From NCBI GenBank assembly GCA_047967505.1, contig CM106541.1: 64,000 nt of DNA; one strand, written 5' to 3'. A model generated the notes under the pieces. The model searched no databases and had not been told where the DNA came from. It saw only the letters and a program-made list of their open reading frames with translations. The position numbers and the translations under genes are program-made. Below are positions 21,341 to 33,045 of the stretch, one piece after another (position 1 is the stretch's first letter; every line of letters begins with the position of its first letter). Source of the DNA: Dipteris shenzhenensis. Taxonomy: Eukaryota > Polypodiophyta > Polypodiopsida > Gleicheniales.

Positions 21341-24300
21341 TTGGAAACTTAGTCTTTGCCTTGAGCCACCCCAACGGAATGTGGTTACTCTTGTCTCACA
21401 AAGAGTAAGCATCGTGACATTAATTTGGTAAGTATGAGGGTTATGATCATATAGGCATGAATGCTCATTTAGATAGCTAAAATATATAATGGGCCCAATC
21501 TTGGCTTGAATTTTCATAAAGTCTCATTGTTTATGCAAAAAGGGACTATAGCAAGAGAAGCACAATAGAAGCATATGCCATTAATTGCTTCAATACTATA
21601 GCTCATTGTGAATCCATCTTTTGGTACCCTAAATGTAACAACATGTTGCAACCCTAACAACAACCATCCTCATTGTTTGTTAAAATCTTAACCCCTATCT
21701 TATAGGCATCTCAAAAGTTGCAAAAAATGAATTCTTTGTAGTACTAGTAGTAGAGTATATCTAAACATGACTCTATTGATTGCCAATGTTTAAGAAACCT
21801 TATGGTGCAAGAAGATTTACAATTTCATAGTGTTATCTTTGTCTAACTTTCATCTCTAAGTGCCACAAAAAACTACACAAAACAAATTGCACATGATATA
21901 TAAAACAAGTAATGATATGCATTCAAATTCGATAAAGAAGTGGTCACAATTAGTAGTGGATGAATTTTGGGTAGCAGATTCTATTGTGATGCCAGCAAGT
22001 TGATGAATTTTGGGTAGCAGAGTCTATTGTGACGAATCTATAGAGGTTGATGCAAGCAAGTTAGAACAACAATTATAGCTCACCCGCTACACTGCCTAGG
22101 GAATCTCTAGAACATGGGCTAACAACGATGGTGGTGGTCTATACATCCAAGGATATCCTCGGAAAGGGTGTAGAAGATGCCTACAGGCCAAGCCTTGTGG
22201 AATTGTCCCCGTCTTTCGATAGTCGCTCTTGATCTTGGAGTATTATGCTCCCAAATTGCGTGCAAGGTAAAGATAATGTCCTACCAAATGGCAACAAGGG
22301 TAGCCGATGGAGTGATCTATTGACCTCCCATCACCTGACTGCACCACGTGACCCATATGTTCCAGGCAGTGATGCTAGATACCGTCTCCCAAACACCGTC
22401 CTCTAGGAAGTGTGTCGGGCATACACGAGAAGGCGACGATGAATCATCGAAAGACTTGCTGGCCATGGACCTTATACGCTCCTTCTCTTTGTTATATATG
22501 GTAGTAGCTCCATGAGGGCCTTATTTACGCAAAAACCACCTGACGGTAGTCGAGAGCGCTTTTACTCAAAACATGATATCTAAAGATAAGGGCCCTATAG
22601 TTGTTAATTTCGTGACCAAATCAGGGCATGCTCTCAAGCTAATGCCACCAAAGCTTGCTTAGGCAAGCAACTCTCTTATTAAAGACCCCTTGCATGGATC
22701 AATTACCATCACTTGTAAGTAACCAGCCATCGCCATTTTGCAACTCCCATCCATGCATTATCACAAAGGCTCTTGTGTATTAGGACTGCCTCCTTAACGA
22801 GCTTGCACCCGAACCTTGTAGAGACATCTTGATTGGACACGGTATCAACCCTAGGGATCCAGGCAAGCACTGAGGATTGAGATAGGTAGGTTGGCACAAC
22901 ACATCCCCGCGGAAGAACCCCTCTTTTTGGGGAAACTACCACATTTGCAGATTCGAAGCGAAGTGGCTCCTCATTCCGTGGCTCTGTCTAGTCCATGGGG
23001 ACCGACCTCGTAGAGCCATGGGTGGACTGGGGACCTCAAGGTGGCCCTTTGGTTAAAACGGCAGATTAGGGTTTCCAAATGTTAGGATTCTCTATGCCTT
23101 TAGAGAGTCCAATGCTCGTCTCGTAGTACGTCGTTTGTGCTGTGAATCTGTTGCTTTGGTGAATGTCTTTTGCGTGCGCTTGTTTTGGGTAGCTTGATGT
23201 CATTGGGACATTGGTTTTTTGTTTAGTTAGGCATTCGTGATAGGGGTGTCGGCTTGCACGGACTTGGGTTTTAGGAGTGGGTCGACCAATTAGGACTTGT
23301 AGCTCCGGTTATAGGGCTAAGGCTTAAGGCTATGGTTGATTCATTAAGTCCTGAAAAGTTGTGGAGCTTGCGATCTGGTCGACGGTTCAGCTCCTGGTGT
23401 AAGCGTTTTCTGTACTTGCTGCAGGAATTACCTACTTGTGCACTTAATGCAAACACGAGATGGAGCTTTCTTCGGTACAAATTGTTCTCTCGTGCCAGAA
23501 GGAACTTTGCTGTACTAGATAGCCAAGGTGCTTGCTTTTTTCTGTAAATTGTTGAATTTTAGATATACTTAATCATAGTGGTCTTCTTTAACCATCTTTG
23601 GACGCAATGATGAAGACGAAGGTCCATGATTTGACTTACGTCAGTGGATTATTATAAAAATGGTTTGTATTCCCTGAGCGTCTCATCAAACAGATATAAG
23701 TGATCGCTTTCGGTCTGGCGGCACCTTTATGACCTAGGATTTCATTGTGCTTTTTGCAGATAGTATATGCTGCCACCTTCCGCATTCCTGATCAAACATC
23801 TTTGAAATAATATTATTCTTCATCAACTCTTTCTTGCAATAGTACGTGGGAGTGCTGTTTGGCAGATTTGATTGTCGCCTTTTAATCAAATTTTTGTCTA
23901 AAGCTTCTGCAATCTGAGCTTTACAGTAATGATTGTTAGGTTCATTTGACTTGAGTTGGTAAATATAAAACAGTTGAACTCTTCGAGTTGTCTGTATACC
24001 ATTTCAACTGCTTGCAACAGAGGGTTTCTAAGATGAAATGTCAAGGATTATTGGGTTGACCTTTAATCTAAATTTTTAAAGGGATGCAGAGTCCTTGTGT
24101 TTTAGTTAAAGGCCAAATGGTAGAGTTGCAAAATTAAGAGTCTTCACCATTATCATATATCACCAGCATACTAAACTTAACTTCCTATCACCCTAACCAA
24201 AGGCCTCAAGGACTGAAACTTAACGATGCTATGTTTATTATCATCCAAGGCTCTGCTAGTGTCCAAGAGCAAATGTTGCATAACATTTAATAATACCTAA

Positions 24301-24379
24301 CCAAGGCCTTAGGGACCAAGCCTAGTGTCCAAGAGCAAATGCTGCATAACATTTATCAAGGCATGCACTTGAATCATCT
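21341..24379. other. No gene recognised
   Basis: About 3 kb without a recognisable frame on either strand. Short open frames at 22,709-22,942 and 23,271-23,547 resemble nothing I know and show no intron signals. Confidence 0.5.
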
Positions 24380-24383
24380 CCCA

Positions 24384-24866
24384 CCATGCTGCCAAATCCA
24401 AAATGTTCCATTGTCTCCATATCTCTTAGCTGGAACAGTTGCAGAGGCAACCAGCAGCGCTGGTTTAACGTGACCCTTCTTTTCAACGGATTGAATCATC
24501 CATGGCCTAAGCCCCCCCTCAGCACATTTAGAAATCCATTTTATGTAAGGGCAAGCCGGGAAAAGATAAACGGCTGTCTCTCTACCCCTCTTAACTAAAA
24601 ATACATATATCATCTACGTTAACCAATTTCCCATCTGCTAAAGCCAAAATGCTCCGTATCCCTAGCAGGCAAAGCCGTTACCAGAAGGTCCATAACTCTC
24701 TGATCTTAGCTGGAACAGTTGCAGGGCCAGCCATCAGCACAGGTCCAACATTACCATTCAGTACAAAGATTGAATTAGGTATGTGGCCCAAAGTCCCCTC
24801 TTGACACATTTCAAGTTCCACCTTATGTAAGGGCAACCCAGAAAAGATAAACGACTGTTCACACAT
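24384..24866. repeat. Diverged tandem duplication of about 280-300 bp
   Basis: TTAGCTGGAACAGTTGCAG recurs at 24,426 and 24,707. The sequence ATGTAAGGGCAA, then GAAAAGATAAACG, recurs at about 24,544 and 24,825. Both copies are open on the minus strand and share ATVPAK and a PAL(L/M)-type stretch before it, but I cannot assign a family. It may be a duplicated exon or an old element end. Confidence 0.55.
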
Positions 24867-24870
24867 CTAT

Positions 24871-26480
24871 CATCTATGTTAAGCAACTCCCCTACTGGGA
24901 GTGAGTTGTGCATAACTTTCTAAACAAGGTCATGAGTCCGATTTTGTCCGTTCAGAGTGCTCACTGCTTACCATCCAAGATCCACAACACACAAGAACTG
25001 CAAAATTTCAAAAGGAGCCAGACACATCACATAACTGAGACCACATTTCCAGCAGCTTAACCATTTGACAAAGCATTGGAGTCGTCTGGAAAGGCTTGCA
25101 AGTTACAAGCAATCTGATTGAGCCTTGATTTTAAAGCTCTATGAATTGGCTGGAGATGGATGGGCAATTTACATGCTGTGTACAGTTAGGTGGTAGCAAG
25201 GGGAAGGAGGATAGGCCAGATTACAGCCTTTAATAAATACAAAGTGGCTGCTACTTACTGGGAGTTATCAGGAAATATGGATGTGGTCTCCAGGTTGAAT
25301 GAGCAATGGGGTACCAGGCTTGGCAAAGGATGGTGGACTAAGTTTTTCATGCATATCAGTTGCCGTTTGGTCTCCATTGGATCCAGCAAGGTCAGGTGAT
25401 AGACATTTTGACTGAGGGAGATATTAAAAAGATGGAGAGAGTGCTCTCTGAACTGTAATTCAAAAATCACATACCCTTTCGGCCTTTGCAGCATATGTCT
25501 TGAGTGTATGGGCCTTAAGTAGAACTTAGTGGACATTTAGGGAGAGACTTTAGAGAAAGGAGCCAGATGGATACATTATGTGCCATGGCCTGGAGTGGTT
25601 CCCTCTTAAAGTCAGGGTGGTTCGGGAGTGCTGATCTCAGGCTGAGAGCAGCTTTCTTGGTAATTGGCCTCCTCACGCTTAGAGGAAAAGTGTATCCTGG
25701 ATACAAACGCTGAAATAGTTTTTGGATCACAGCCCAAGGTGCAGGGCTGATATTTGGAAAGGAGTGACTTGGTATGATAAGCCTTGAATTTAAGTAGAAA
25801 GGGCTGTCCTTGAGGCGTCAGTAGCTACCAAAACAGTGAATTGGAAGACACCCATTTAATCCAAAATTCTTGACATCACCTGATTGCCTCATTTAGGGGA
25901 CTAGTAGCTATCACAAACTTAAGTGGAGCAAGGGGGCAATGGTTTATGTGCCATGAGACAACACCATCCCACTATGGTGGTGAAGCTTTTGCGAGTATAG
26001 CTACTAATTGTAGTGTACAACCAATCATATTCTAGTGACACGATGTTGGGAGCTAGTGCATGGGTTGTTCCAGTCCATAGGCAATGATGTAAATTTGGTT
26101 TGATGCTGTATACAGTGGATGCAAACCTTAGATTACTTTGATCCTCTTTTCATGGACAACTATTTTTGGAACTAGGTCCAATAGAATCCCACACTTGAAT
26201 GCAAAAGCACACTTTTTCAAAGCATAATCCAAACTTATGATATTTTTTCAGCATTTGTTGAATTGATCTTCTTAGCACCAAACATGCTGAAGTTGTTCAA
26301 AAAGATCCACATGAAGGAGGTCAAATACTTTTTGAGAAATATCAAGCATCATGGTTGGAAAGTCACGGGAGCATCTTCAACCCAAACAGCATACAAATGA
26401 TGCATACTCCCCTTATTCCATGACAAATGCTATTTTTATCTTATCTGCTAGAGCCATATGTACTATGTTTCATGCCTGAC
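24871..26480. other. No gene recognised
   Basis: Anonymous sequence, no repeat or frame I can support. Confidence 0.5.
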
Positions 26481-27180
26481 AACAACGTTTAGTATAGAAT
26501 CAATGAAGAGCAAAGGGAATGGATCTATCTTCATTTGGCCATTCAGTTTTTGGTAATCCACACAAACCCACTTCCAAAAGTTCATCAATTTCTTCCTTCA
26601 CATGTAATACGTAGTTCAAATTCATGCAGTAGTGTTGATCTAGACCGAGACTCCATCTTCTTTCCAATTCATTTAGTGTTGGTAAAAGAAGATCCACCCC
26701 CTTAATATCTTCATGATTTTAGACAAACATATCCTTAAAGGATGACATGAGCGTCGCCAATTTCTCCTTGAACTCCCGTTCTAGATCGGTACACTGACTT
26801 GTAATATCACCCAGGTTGACTTTTATGCATATGGTAGCTATGATGACTTCTTTGTGTTAGGTAGTGTTTGAACTAGATGGAGACTTTCAAAGGTCTTATA
26901 ACTTTTGGGACAAAGACATATTTATAGATGTATGGGTTCTAGGTATCTCTAGATTGAATGAAATATTCGACACTAGTAGGACTTTAAAGATGATCTCAAT
27001 CTCCATCTTTTGATCCATTGCAAACAAGTACGAGCATTTTCCAGTGCTATTTTTTGGACTTTCTTAGATTTTATAGTGCATATCTGATATGTATCGTTAA
27101 TCATAACCTTGCCCTTGGCATTCATCACTATTTTCATTTCACAATCCATTGATGCTTGGAAATCCACGTTATCGGTATGT
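26480..27180 (-). pseudogene. Ty3/gypsy RT fossil (Gypsy-B)
   Basis: The minus strand gives NLNYVLHVKEEIDELLEVG, the lead-in to gypsy RT, at about 26,570-26,640. In another frame it gives VDYQKLNGQMKIDPFP at about 26,520-26,565, which matches the RT block VDYRKLN..T..DPFP. Farther upstream (26,973-27,167) is linker-like sequence. Frameshifts fall within tens of bases, so it is old. Confidence 0.62.
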
Positions 27181-27594
27181 TTCTCTCCCTTTGAACCACG
27201 AACTCTTCTCTACCTCTCCTTGAGTTCTACATTATGAAGGAGCTTTCTAACCCTCTTTGTTCTACTACCAAAGATAGTAGATGACCCTTCTTTTGACCCT
27301 CGAATCACTATATGCTAATGCATTGAAAGACATTTCAAATTTCATTAGCCCCAAATTTAGAAACAAGGAGCAAAAAAGGAACAAAGGGAAGAACTAGGCG
27401 AAGTATTCTACAACATAGAAAATTCATGAGAGTTACTAAACTTGCAAGAAAAGTTTTAATTTTTCATGAGAAGCTCTCAATGTGCACCAAAATCTCTATA
27501 CTTGCATGGAATTTGGATGAAAACTTAAAATTTCACATAACATTCCATCCGTGGATCCTTATTTTACTTTCAGTTTGCTAAAATTGGACTTTTG

Positions 27595-28205
27595 ATTGAA
27601 TGTCGTTGTCTCTAGAACACTGACCCCACCTTAGCACTAAGCTAGGGTGCATCATTGGCATGTTTGGATGGTGACCCAAGTTGGAGCAAACTTCTAGGGC
27701 TATAAAAAATAGTAGGCCCATCTTGCCAACTCTGGTCTTATTGGGAACTATCCGCACCCAATTTTTAATGGATGTTGTCATTTTTTAATCCTAACCCTAC
27801 CTAGGCATTGAGAACTCAAGTGCATCGCTAGTAGGTTGGGCCTCTAGAATGACCCAAATGTGACCATACTTGGTGGGTAAGTTGTGGAACCCAAAATCCT
27901 ACCAGGTTTTATCCCATTTGAAACTATGAGCACTCTCTTTGAAATGGATGTCATTTTTTAATCCTAACTCCACCTAAGCACTGAATTGGACTACATCATT
28001 GGCATGTTGGGCTAGAGTGACCCAAGTGGAATCAAACTTGGTGGGGCTCTAGATCATTATAGGTTCCCAATATCCTATCAAGCTTCGTCTCATTTGGACC
28101 TGTGTGCAGACATTTATAATGGATGCTACCATCTTTTATTTCAACCCTAGCTAGGCACTAAAATGGGGTGCATCCCTGGCATATTGGGCTAGAGTGACCT
28201 TGTTG
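27595..28205. repeat. Tandem repeat, unit about 171-178 bp, 3.5 copies
   Basis: The marker CCTAACCCTACCTAGGCA and its variants recur at about 27,620, 27,791, 27,964 and 28,142. Each is followed by CAT(T/C)GGCATGTT-like sequence and GTGACCCAA. Copies are clearly diverged, so the array is old. Confidence 0.75.
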
Positions 28206-28617
28206 AACCGTAAATGAAGTGCCTCAACAAGAGATCAAGTCAATTAAAGGGTGCTAGCGAAGCAATGCACTAGAAGCACTAGTTTTGGGCAAATTGTGAA
28301 GCGATCGATTTGCTCAAGTCAACATGGTGTGGACCAATACGAAATAAGACCATTGAGCTAGAAGAATGCTGGTCTAAGTCCTTGGTTGTGTTATGAGTGT
28401 GAAACCGCATGTGAACATAGGACTGACGCTGATTAAGAATTAGTCGGGAATTTTTGAGCATGGCTTTGATTGGTTGTTTTGGAGTTCTCTCCTCTATGAA
28501 TAAACTAATCTATGCTAATCTAAGCTACACCAACCGTGAATCAAAGAAAATACAAGAAATAATTTCTTTTTCATATTCATTTTAATAGGTTACTTGCAAG
28601 ACAAGAGTTATGAATAA

Positions 28618-29590
28618 AATTTGATTCTTTTCACATATAATTAAAGTATATTTAATTTAGCAAAATATTTTAAACTAAATTAAATATACTTTAAATATAC
28701 ATTTAATGTAAAATGAATTAAAATTTAAAGATTAAATAGAAATTACAAACTCATGAAATAGAGAGTATGTAAACACATAAATTATAAACTAAGATAAAAT
28801 AAATAAAAATAAAATGATGAAATGATAGACATTAAAAAAATCCTTCATTTTTTCTCTCTTTTCTTTTATATATATATATATATATATCTCCATATATATT
28901 AATATATATGCATGTATATATATATATATAATGTTTGATTCTTTTCACATATAGTTAAAGTATATTTAATTTAGCGAAATATTTTAAACTAAATTAAATA
29001 TACTTTTAATATACATTAAAATGAATTAAAAATTAAAGATTAAATAAAAATTACAAACTCATGAAATAGAGAGTATGTAAACACATAAATTATAAACTAA
29101 GATAAAATAAATAAAAATAAAATGATGAAATGATAGACATTAAAAAATCCTTTATTTTTTCTCTTTTATATATATATATATATATATACACATATATATA
29201 TGCATATATATATATACATATATATATGCATATATATATATGCATATATATATATATATATATATATAATGTTTGATTCTTTTCACATATAATTTAAGTA
29301 TATTTAATTTAGCAAAATATTTTAAACTAAATTAAATATACTTTAAACATACAATTAATGTAAAATGAATTAAAAATTAAAGATTAAATAAAAATTACAA
29401 ACACATGAAATAGAGAGTATGTAAACACATAAATTATAAACTAAGGTAAAATAAATAAAAATAAAATGACAAAATGATAGACATAAATAAAATCCTACAT
29501 TTTTTTCCTCTTTTATATATATATATACATAGCTAAACATTTTAAACTAAATTAAATATATATTTAATGTAAAATGAATTAAAAACATAA
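28618..29590. repeat. AT-rich tandem repeat, unit 312-340 bp, three copies plus a part
   Basis: TTTGATTCTTTTCACATATA recurs at 28,620, 28,932 and 29,272. Each unit continues through TATTTTAAACTAAATTAAAT and AATAGAGAGTATGTAAACAC and ends in a (TA)n run, interrupted by CATA or GCATA. Unit length varies with the TA run. A fourth part copy starts near 29,530. Copies are highly alike, so amplification is fairly recent. Confidence 0.88.
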
Positions 29591-29704
29591 ATACATTATC
29601 TAAGTTAAACTTAAATTTAAAAATACAAAAAATTATATATTAAATTCATTAATTTTGATTTAAATAAAAAATGATATACAAACTATTGAAATTAAAATTA
29701 TGAA

Positions 29705-30130
29705 ATGGTAGACCTCCCTCTCCACTTTATGCTAGATTAACTAATTAATTAATTAATTTACTAACCCCTCTCCTATAACCCTCCCCTTCCCTTAACTAAT
29801 TAATTTACTCGCCCCCCTTCCCTATAACCCCTCCCCTTAACTAACCCCCCTCCCTTATAACCCCCTTCCCCTTAACTAACCCTTTACTTATAATCCCCTA
29901 CCCCTTCCTTATAACCCCTTATTCCCTAGTGACCTAACCCCCTTCCCCTTAACTAACCCTAATCTCCTACCCCTCCCTTATAAACCCCTCCCCCTTATTC
30001 CTTGGCGGTTGCGGCCGCTAGGGAATAAGGGGGAGGGGGTAACAAGGGAGGGGTAGTGAACCTTCCCCATCTCATCACCGCGACCGCCAGGGAATAAGGG
30101 GAAGGGGGTAATAAGGGAGGGGTATGAACC
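29705..30130. repeat. C-rich tract facing G-rich tract, foldback
   Basis: 29,740-30,000 is built from CCCTCCC, CTTATAACCCC and CTTAACTAACC modules. At 30,019 it flips to the reverse strand: AGGGAATAAGGGGGAGGGGG, then TAACAAGGGAGGGG. The arms at about 29,965-30,001 and 30,020-30,056 can pair around a GC-rich loop GGCGGTTGCGGCCGC. The G-rich module is itself repeated at about 30,089-30,123. Confidence 0.8.
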
Positions 30131-30250
30131 TTCCCCATCCCATCGCCTCTCTTCTGATGCCCATTCCTCTTCTTTTTTTGTCGTTCCATCCCTTCTCTTC
30201 CATCGCAACGCGTTGCGATGAAGATTTGAATGGAGAGACGGAAGTTTGGA

Positions 30251-30317
30251 GAGATTAAGGGGTGGGAAGAAAGGGATTAAGGCGGCAGTGGTGGAGATTA
30301 AGGGGTGGGAAGAAAGA
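30251..30317. repeat. 43 bp direct repeat
   Basis: GAGATTAAGGGGTGGGAAGA occurs at 30,251 and 30,294, each followed by AAG. It is part of the purine-rich flank of the foldback. Confidence 0.8.
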
Positions 30318-30779
30318 GGAGGAGAGAGTAAATTTTATACCTATTAGGATCGTTAGTGTCAAGGACGATGAATTAGGGGAGGAGAAGATTAGGAAAAGAA
30401 GAGGTGAGGAAAGTGAGAACAAAAATGAGGAGATTCAAATTTCGAGAGAGTTTAGGAGAAAATTTGCCCGAGAGATTCAAATTTGAACTATAAACTAAAA
30501 GTGCGGGAGGATTTGATTTTAAAATACAAATAAAATATCTGACATTCTCTTGAACAAAAAAACCTGACATTCTCCTAAACATTCTTTCATCCTTTCCTCA
30601 CCAGGTAAGGTTTTTTTAATGTAGCTTTTTTTTTGCGAAAATTTATTTAAATTTTAGTTTACAGGAATATCTAATTTAATTATAAAATATTTCAAAATTT
30701 TTAATGCATTTTAAAGCTTTTTTAATTACGTAAGTTTTTATTTAAAATGTGAAAACGTATATATATTTTGTTTTTTAAA

Positions 30780-31270
30780 ATCATCTATTTAAAAAAAAAA
30801 GAGATTAAAGTAGTTTTTATGTTATTTTTCAAATTAGTGATTTTTTTATTTAAATAAAAAAACGTTTAAATTTTATTTTTTAAAATCATCTTTAAAAAAA
30901 AAAGAAAATAAGAGTTTAAGGTAGCTTTTATATTATTTAAGTTAGTGAAGTTTTTACTTAAATGTCAAAATGTATATATTTTGTTTTTAAAATCATCTAT
31001 TAAAAAAAAAGAGATTAAAGTAGTTTTTATGTTATTTTTTAAATTAGTGAAGTTTTGAATTAAATATAAAAACCTTTAAATTTTATTTGTAGAAATCATC
31101 TATAAAAAAAAAGAAAATAAGAGTTTAAGGTAGCTTTTATATTATTTTTCAAGGTAGTGAAGTTTTTATTTAAATGTCAAAACGTATATATTTTGTTTTT
31201 TTAAATCATCTATTTCTTTTATTTTAAAAAAGAGATTAAAGTAGTTTTTATATTATTTTTCAAATTAGGG
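30780..31270. repeat. Two-unit higher-order tandem repeat
   Basis: Type A units carry GAGATTAAAGTAGTTTTTAT at 30,801, 31,011 and 31,232. Type B units carry GAGTTTAAGGTAGCTTTTAT at 30,912 and 31,121. A and B alternate, giving a basic unit near 105-110 bp and a higher-order period of 209-221 bp. The sequence is AT-rich with A and T runs. Similar, more diverged units extend left to about 30,600. Confidence 0.8.
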
Positions 31271-31935
31271 AAGTGTAGCATCTTTAACACAAAGTTTAAA
31301 ATTTCTTTGAAAATGAAATAAGACCAAGGATGTACATCTAAATCCTTTTTTCAATAACACCGTTAAATAACTATTGTGTGTGCATCTTCCATTGAAGAGT
31401 AGAGCAACTTAGAGCATGTAGGGAGTGCATGTGTTGCATTTACAACATAGCACTATTGTAGGCATAGCCACACATTTGGCCCATCTACCGTTAGGTGCAT
31501 AGGATGATCCCAACGACATCCTACCTCATCAAGGAGTACGTGACTAAGTGTAATCAATCAAACAAATAGGATGATTTGAACAACACATTCGCCTACACAT
31601 CATTTTCAAATCATATGGTGCGAGAGGTTGATGCAAGGAGAGGGTAGATCATGTGGCTAGCAATCCCTTTAGGTGGCACGTGAAACTATAGAAATAGGAA
31701 ACTAGGGAAGGTTGTAGATCTATGTATGGCTATAGTCACATAGACAAATACAAAGACTTATGTGATTCCATGAAACCTTGTCATGAGTTTTTGCAAAAAT
31801 TCAATCAAAATTGGCTAGCTAAAAGTTTTCATTACACAAATAGATTATTAAGTCCCATTGAGTAGAATATTAATTTTCATTACCCAAATAGAATATTAAT
31901 TTCCATGTGTTTTTTTGTGCATGTGCCAACCAACG
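31271..31935. other. No gene recognised
   Basis: Between the AT-rich array and the RING-H2 relic. The stretch AAATAGA(A/T)TATTAA(T/G) with TTTTCATTACNCAAATAG occurs twice at about 31,825-31,900, a small tandem duplication. Confidence 0.45.
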
Positions 31936-32570
31936 CGCAGGTTCTGGCACCACTGTTCATATGCAGATAGCGATTTTGAGAGCTGAGATGAGAGCTGAGA
32001 TGAGGGCACTGTTACCAAGCCTTAGAGGATATGTTTTGGGATGGTCACATTGAGGTGATGCGACCACGATCAGGGCAGCCCTTTTATATTTTACGTTGTA
32101 GCCACCCCGTCATAACAGCACACATTTATCCGAGATATCTCGCTACGAATGGTGGTCGATTGCCTCACAACTGTCAGATAGCCAGGTCATTTGCCATGCA
32201 ACTATACGTCGAGTTTGTGCTTGGTCATCAGGTAGACTACCTTAGTACCCGTCCAGGATCAGGAGCGGAAAATGGTAGGATGGGGCATCAGGAGCGTCAG
32301 ACTGTAAGTGTTCGGCGTCGACGCAAGGCACCAGAGCTGCACACTATCCCTGCACCGGCATTGCGAGCTGTTGGAGGACGGATTAGGGGGGATGTTCATT
32401 CAGTGGCCTCATCCTTGCATGACATGGTCTCTGCCCTATCGAGATCACTTTCGATTCCACCTCCCACATCTACACCACCTCCCAAATCTACACCGCCTCA
32501 GCATGAGTTGGATACTTGAGACACATGGATTGTAGAGTTGGAGGCATTGTTGGCTAAGTCTAGGGTCAAG

Positions 32571-32671
32571 GTTAGTTATTCTGATTATTTTAGTTTATTA
32601 TTTTGTTGCATGTTTTGAACTAAAGTTTTTTTGTTCATTCTCACCATGTACGCAACATGTTTGCTTGGCAG
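32571..32671 (+). other. Intron in the RING-H2 relic
   Basis: GTTAGT to TTGGCAG, 101 bp and T-rich. It keeps the frame from SRVK to AHLLQ. A spliced intron shows that this was a cellular or DNA-transposon gene and not a retrocopy. Confidence 0.6.
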
Positions 32672-32925
32672 GCACATCTATTGCAATAGGATATAGAGTC
32701 TCGTGTACGACAATTGGAGGCAGATTTGGAGGAGAAGAGGATTTGGACATGCATAGCCTACCATCGAGCGGAGCACCATATTTTGCAGTTGAGACATATT
32801 AGTCATGATCCATCTCGCCATAGGATCCACCCCAATGTGGCCCTATACCCCGCTCCTCCCCTATAGATGTGCTGACTAGGACACCCATAGATGCACCAGT
32901 CATAGCCAGGCTTCCTACCGCCACT

Positions 32926-33045
32926 TGCGTCCTTTGCCACGAGGATTTTGACACCGTAGGGTGGTTTGGACTAGGGTGCAGCCACATCGCACATCTCCAT
33001 TGCATGACCCGCCACATGGTGGCACGATCAGTGTGCCTTGTATGC
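32926..33045 (+). other. RING-H2 zinc finger domain
   Basis: Cys and His spacing is CX2C, X13, CXHX2HX2C, X10, CX2C, read from CVLC, CSHIAHLHC and CLVC. This fits the C3H2C3 RING-H2 pattern in full, with all eight zinc ligands present even though the rest of the gene is damaged. Confidence 0.75.

Noticed and set aside
29705-30000. CCCTAA-like telomeric tract
   Set aside because: CTAACCC words occur, but the units are irregular and never form the plant telomere unit CCCTAAA in series.
29978-30208. Minus-strand 76-codon frame
   Set aside because: It is a translation of the G-rich/C-rich repeat modules only.
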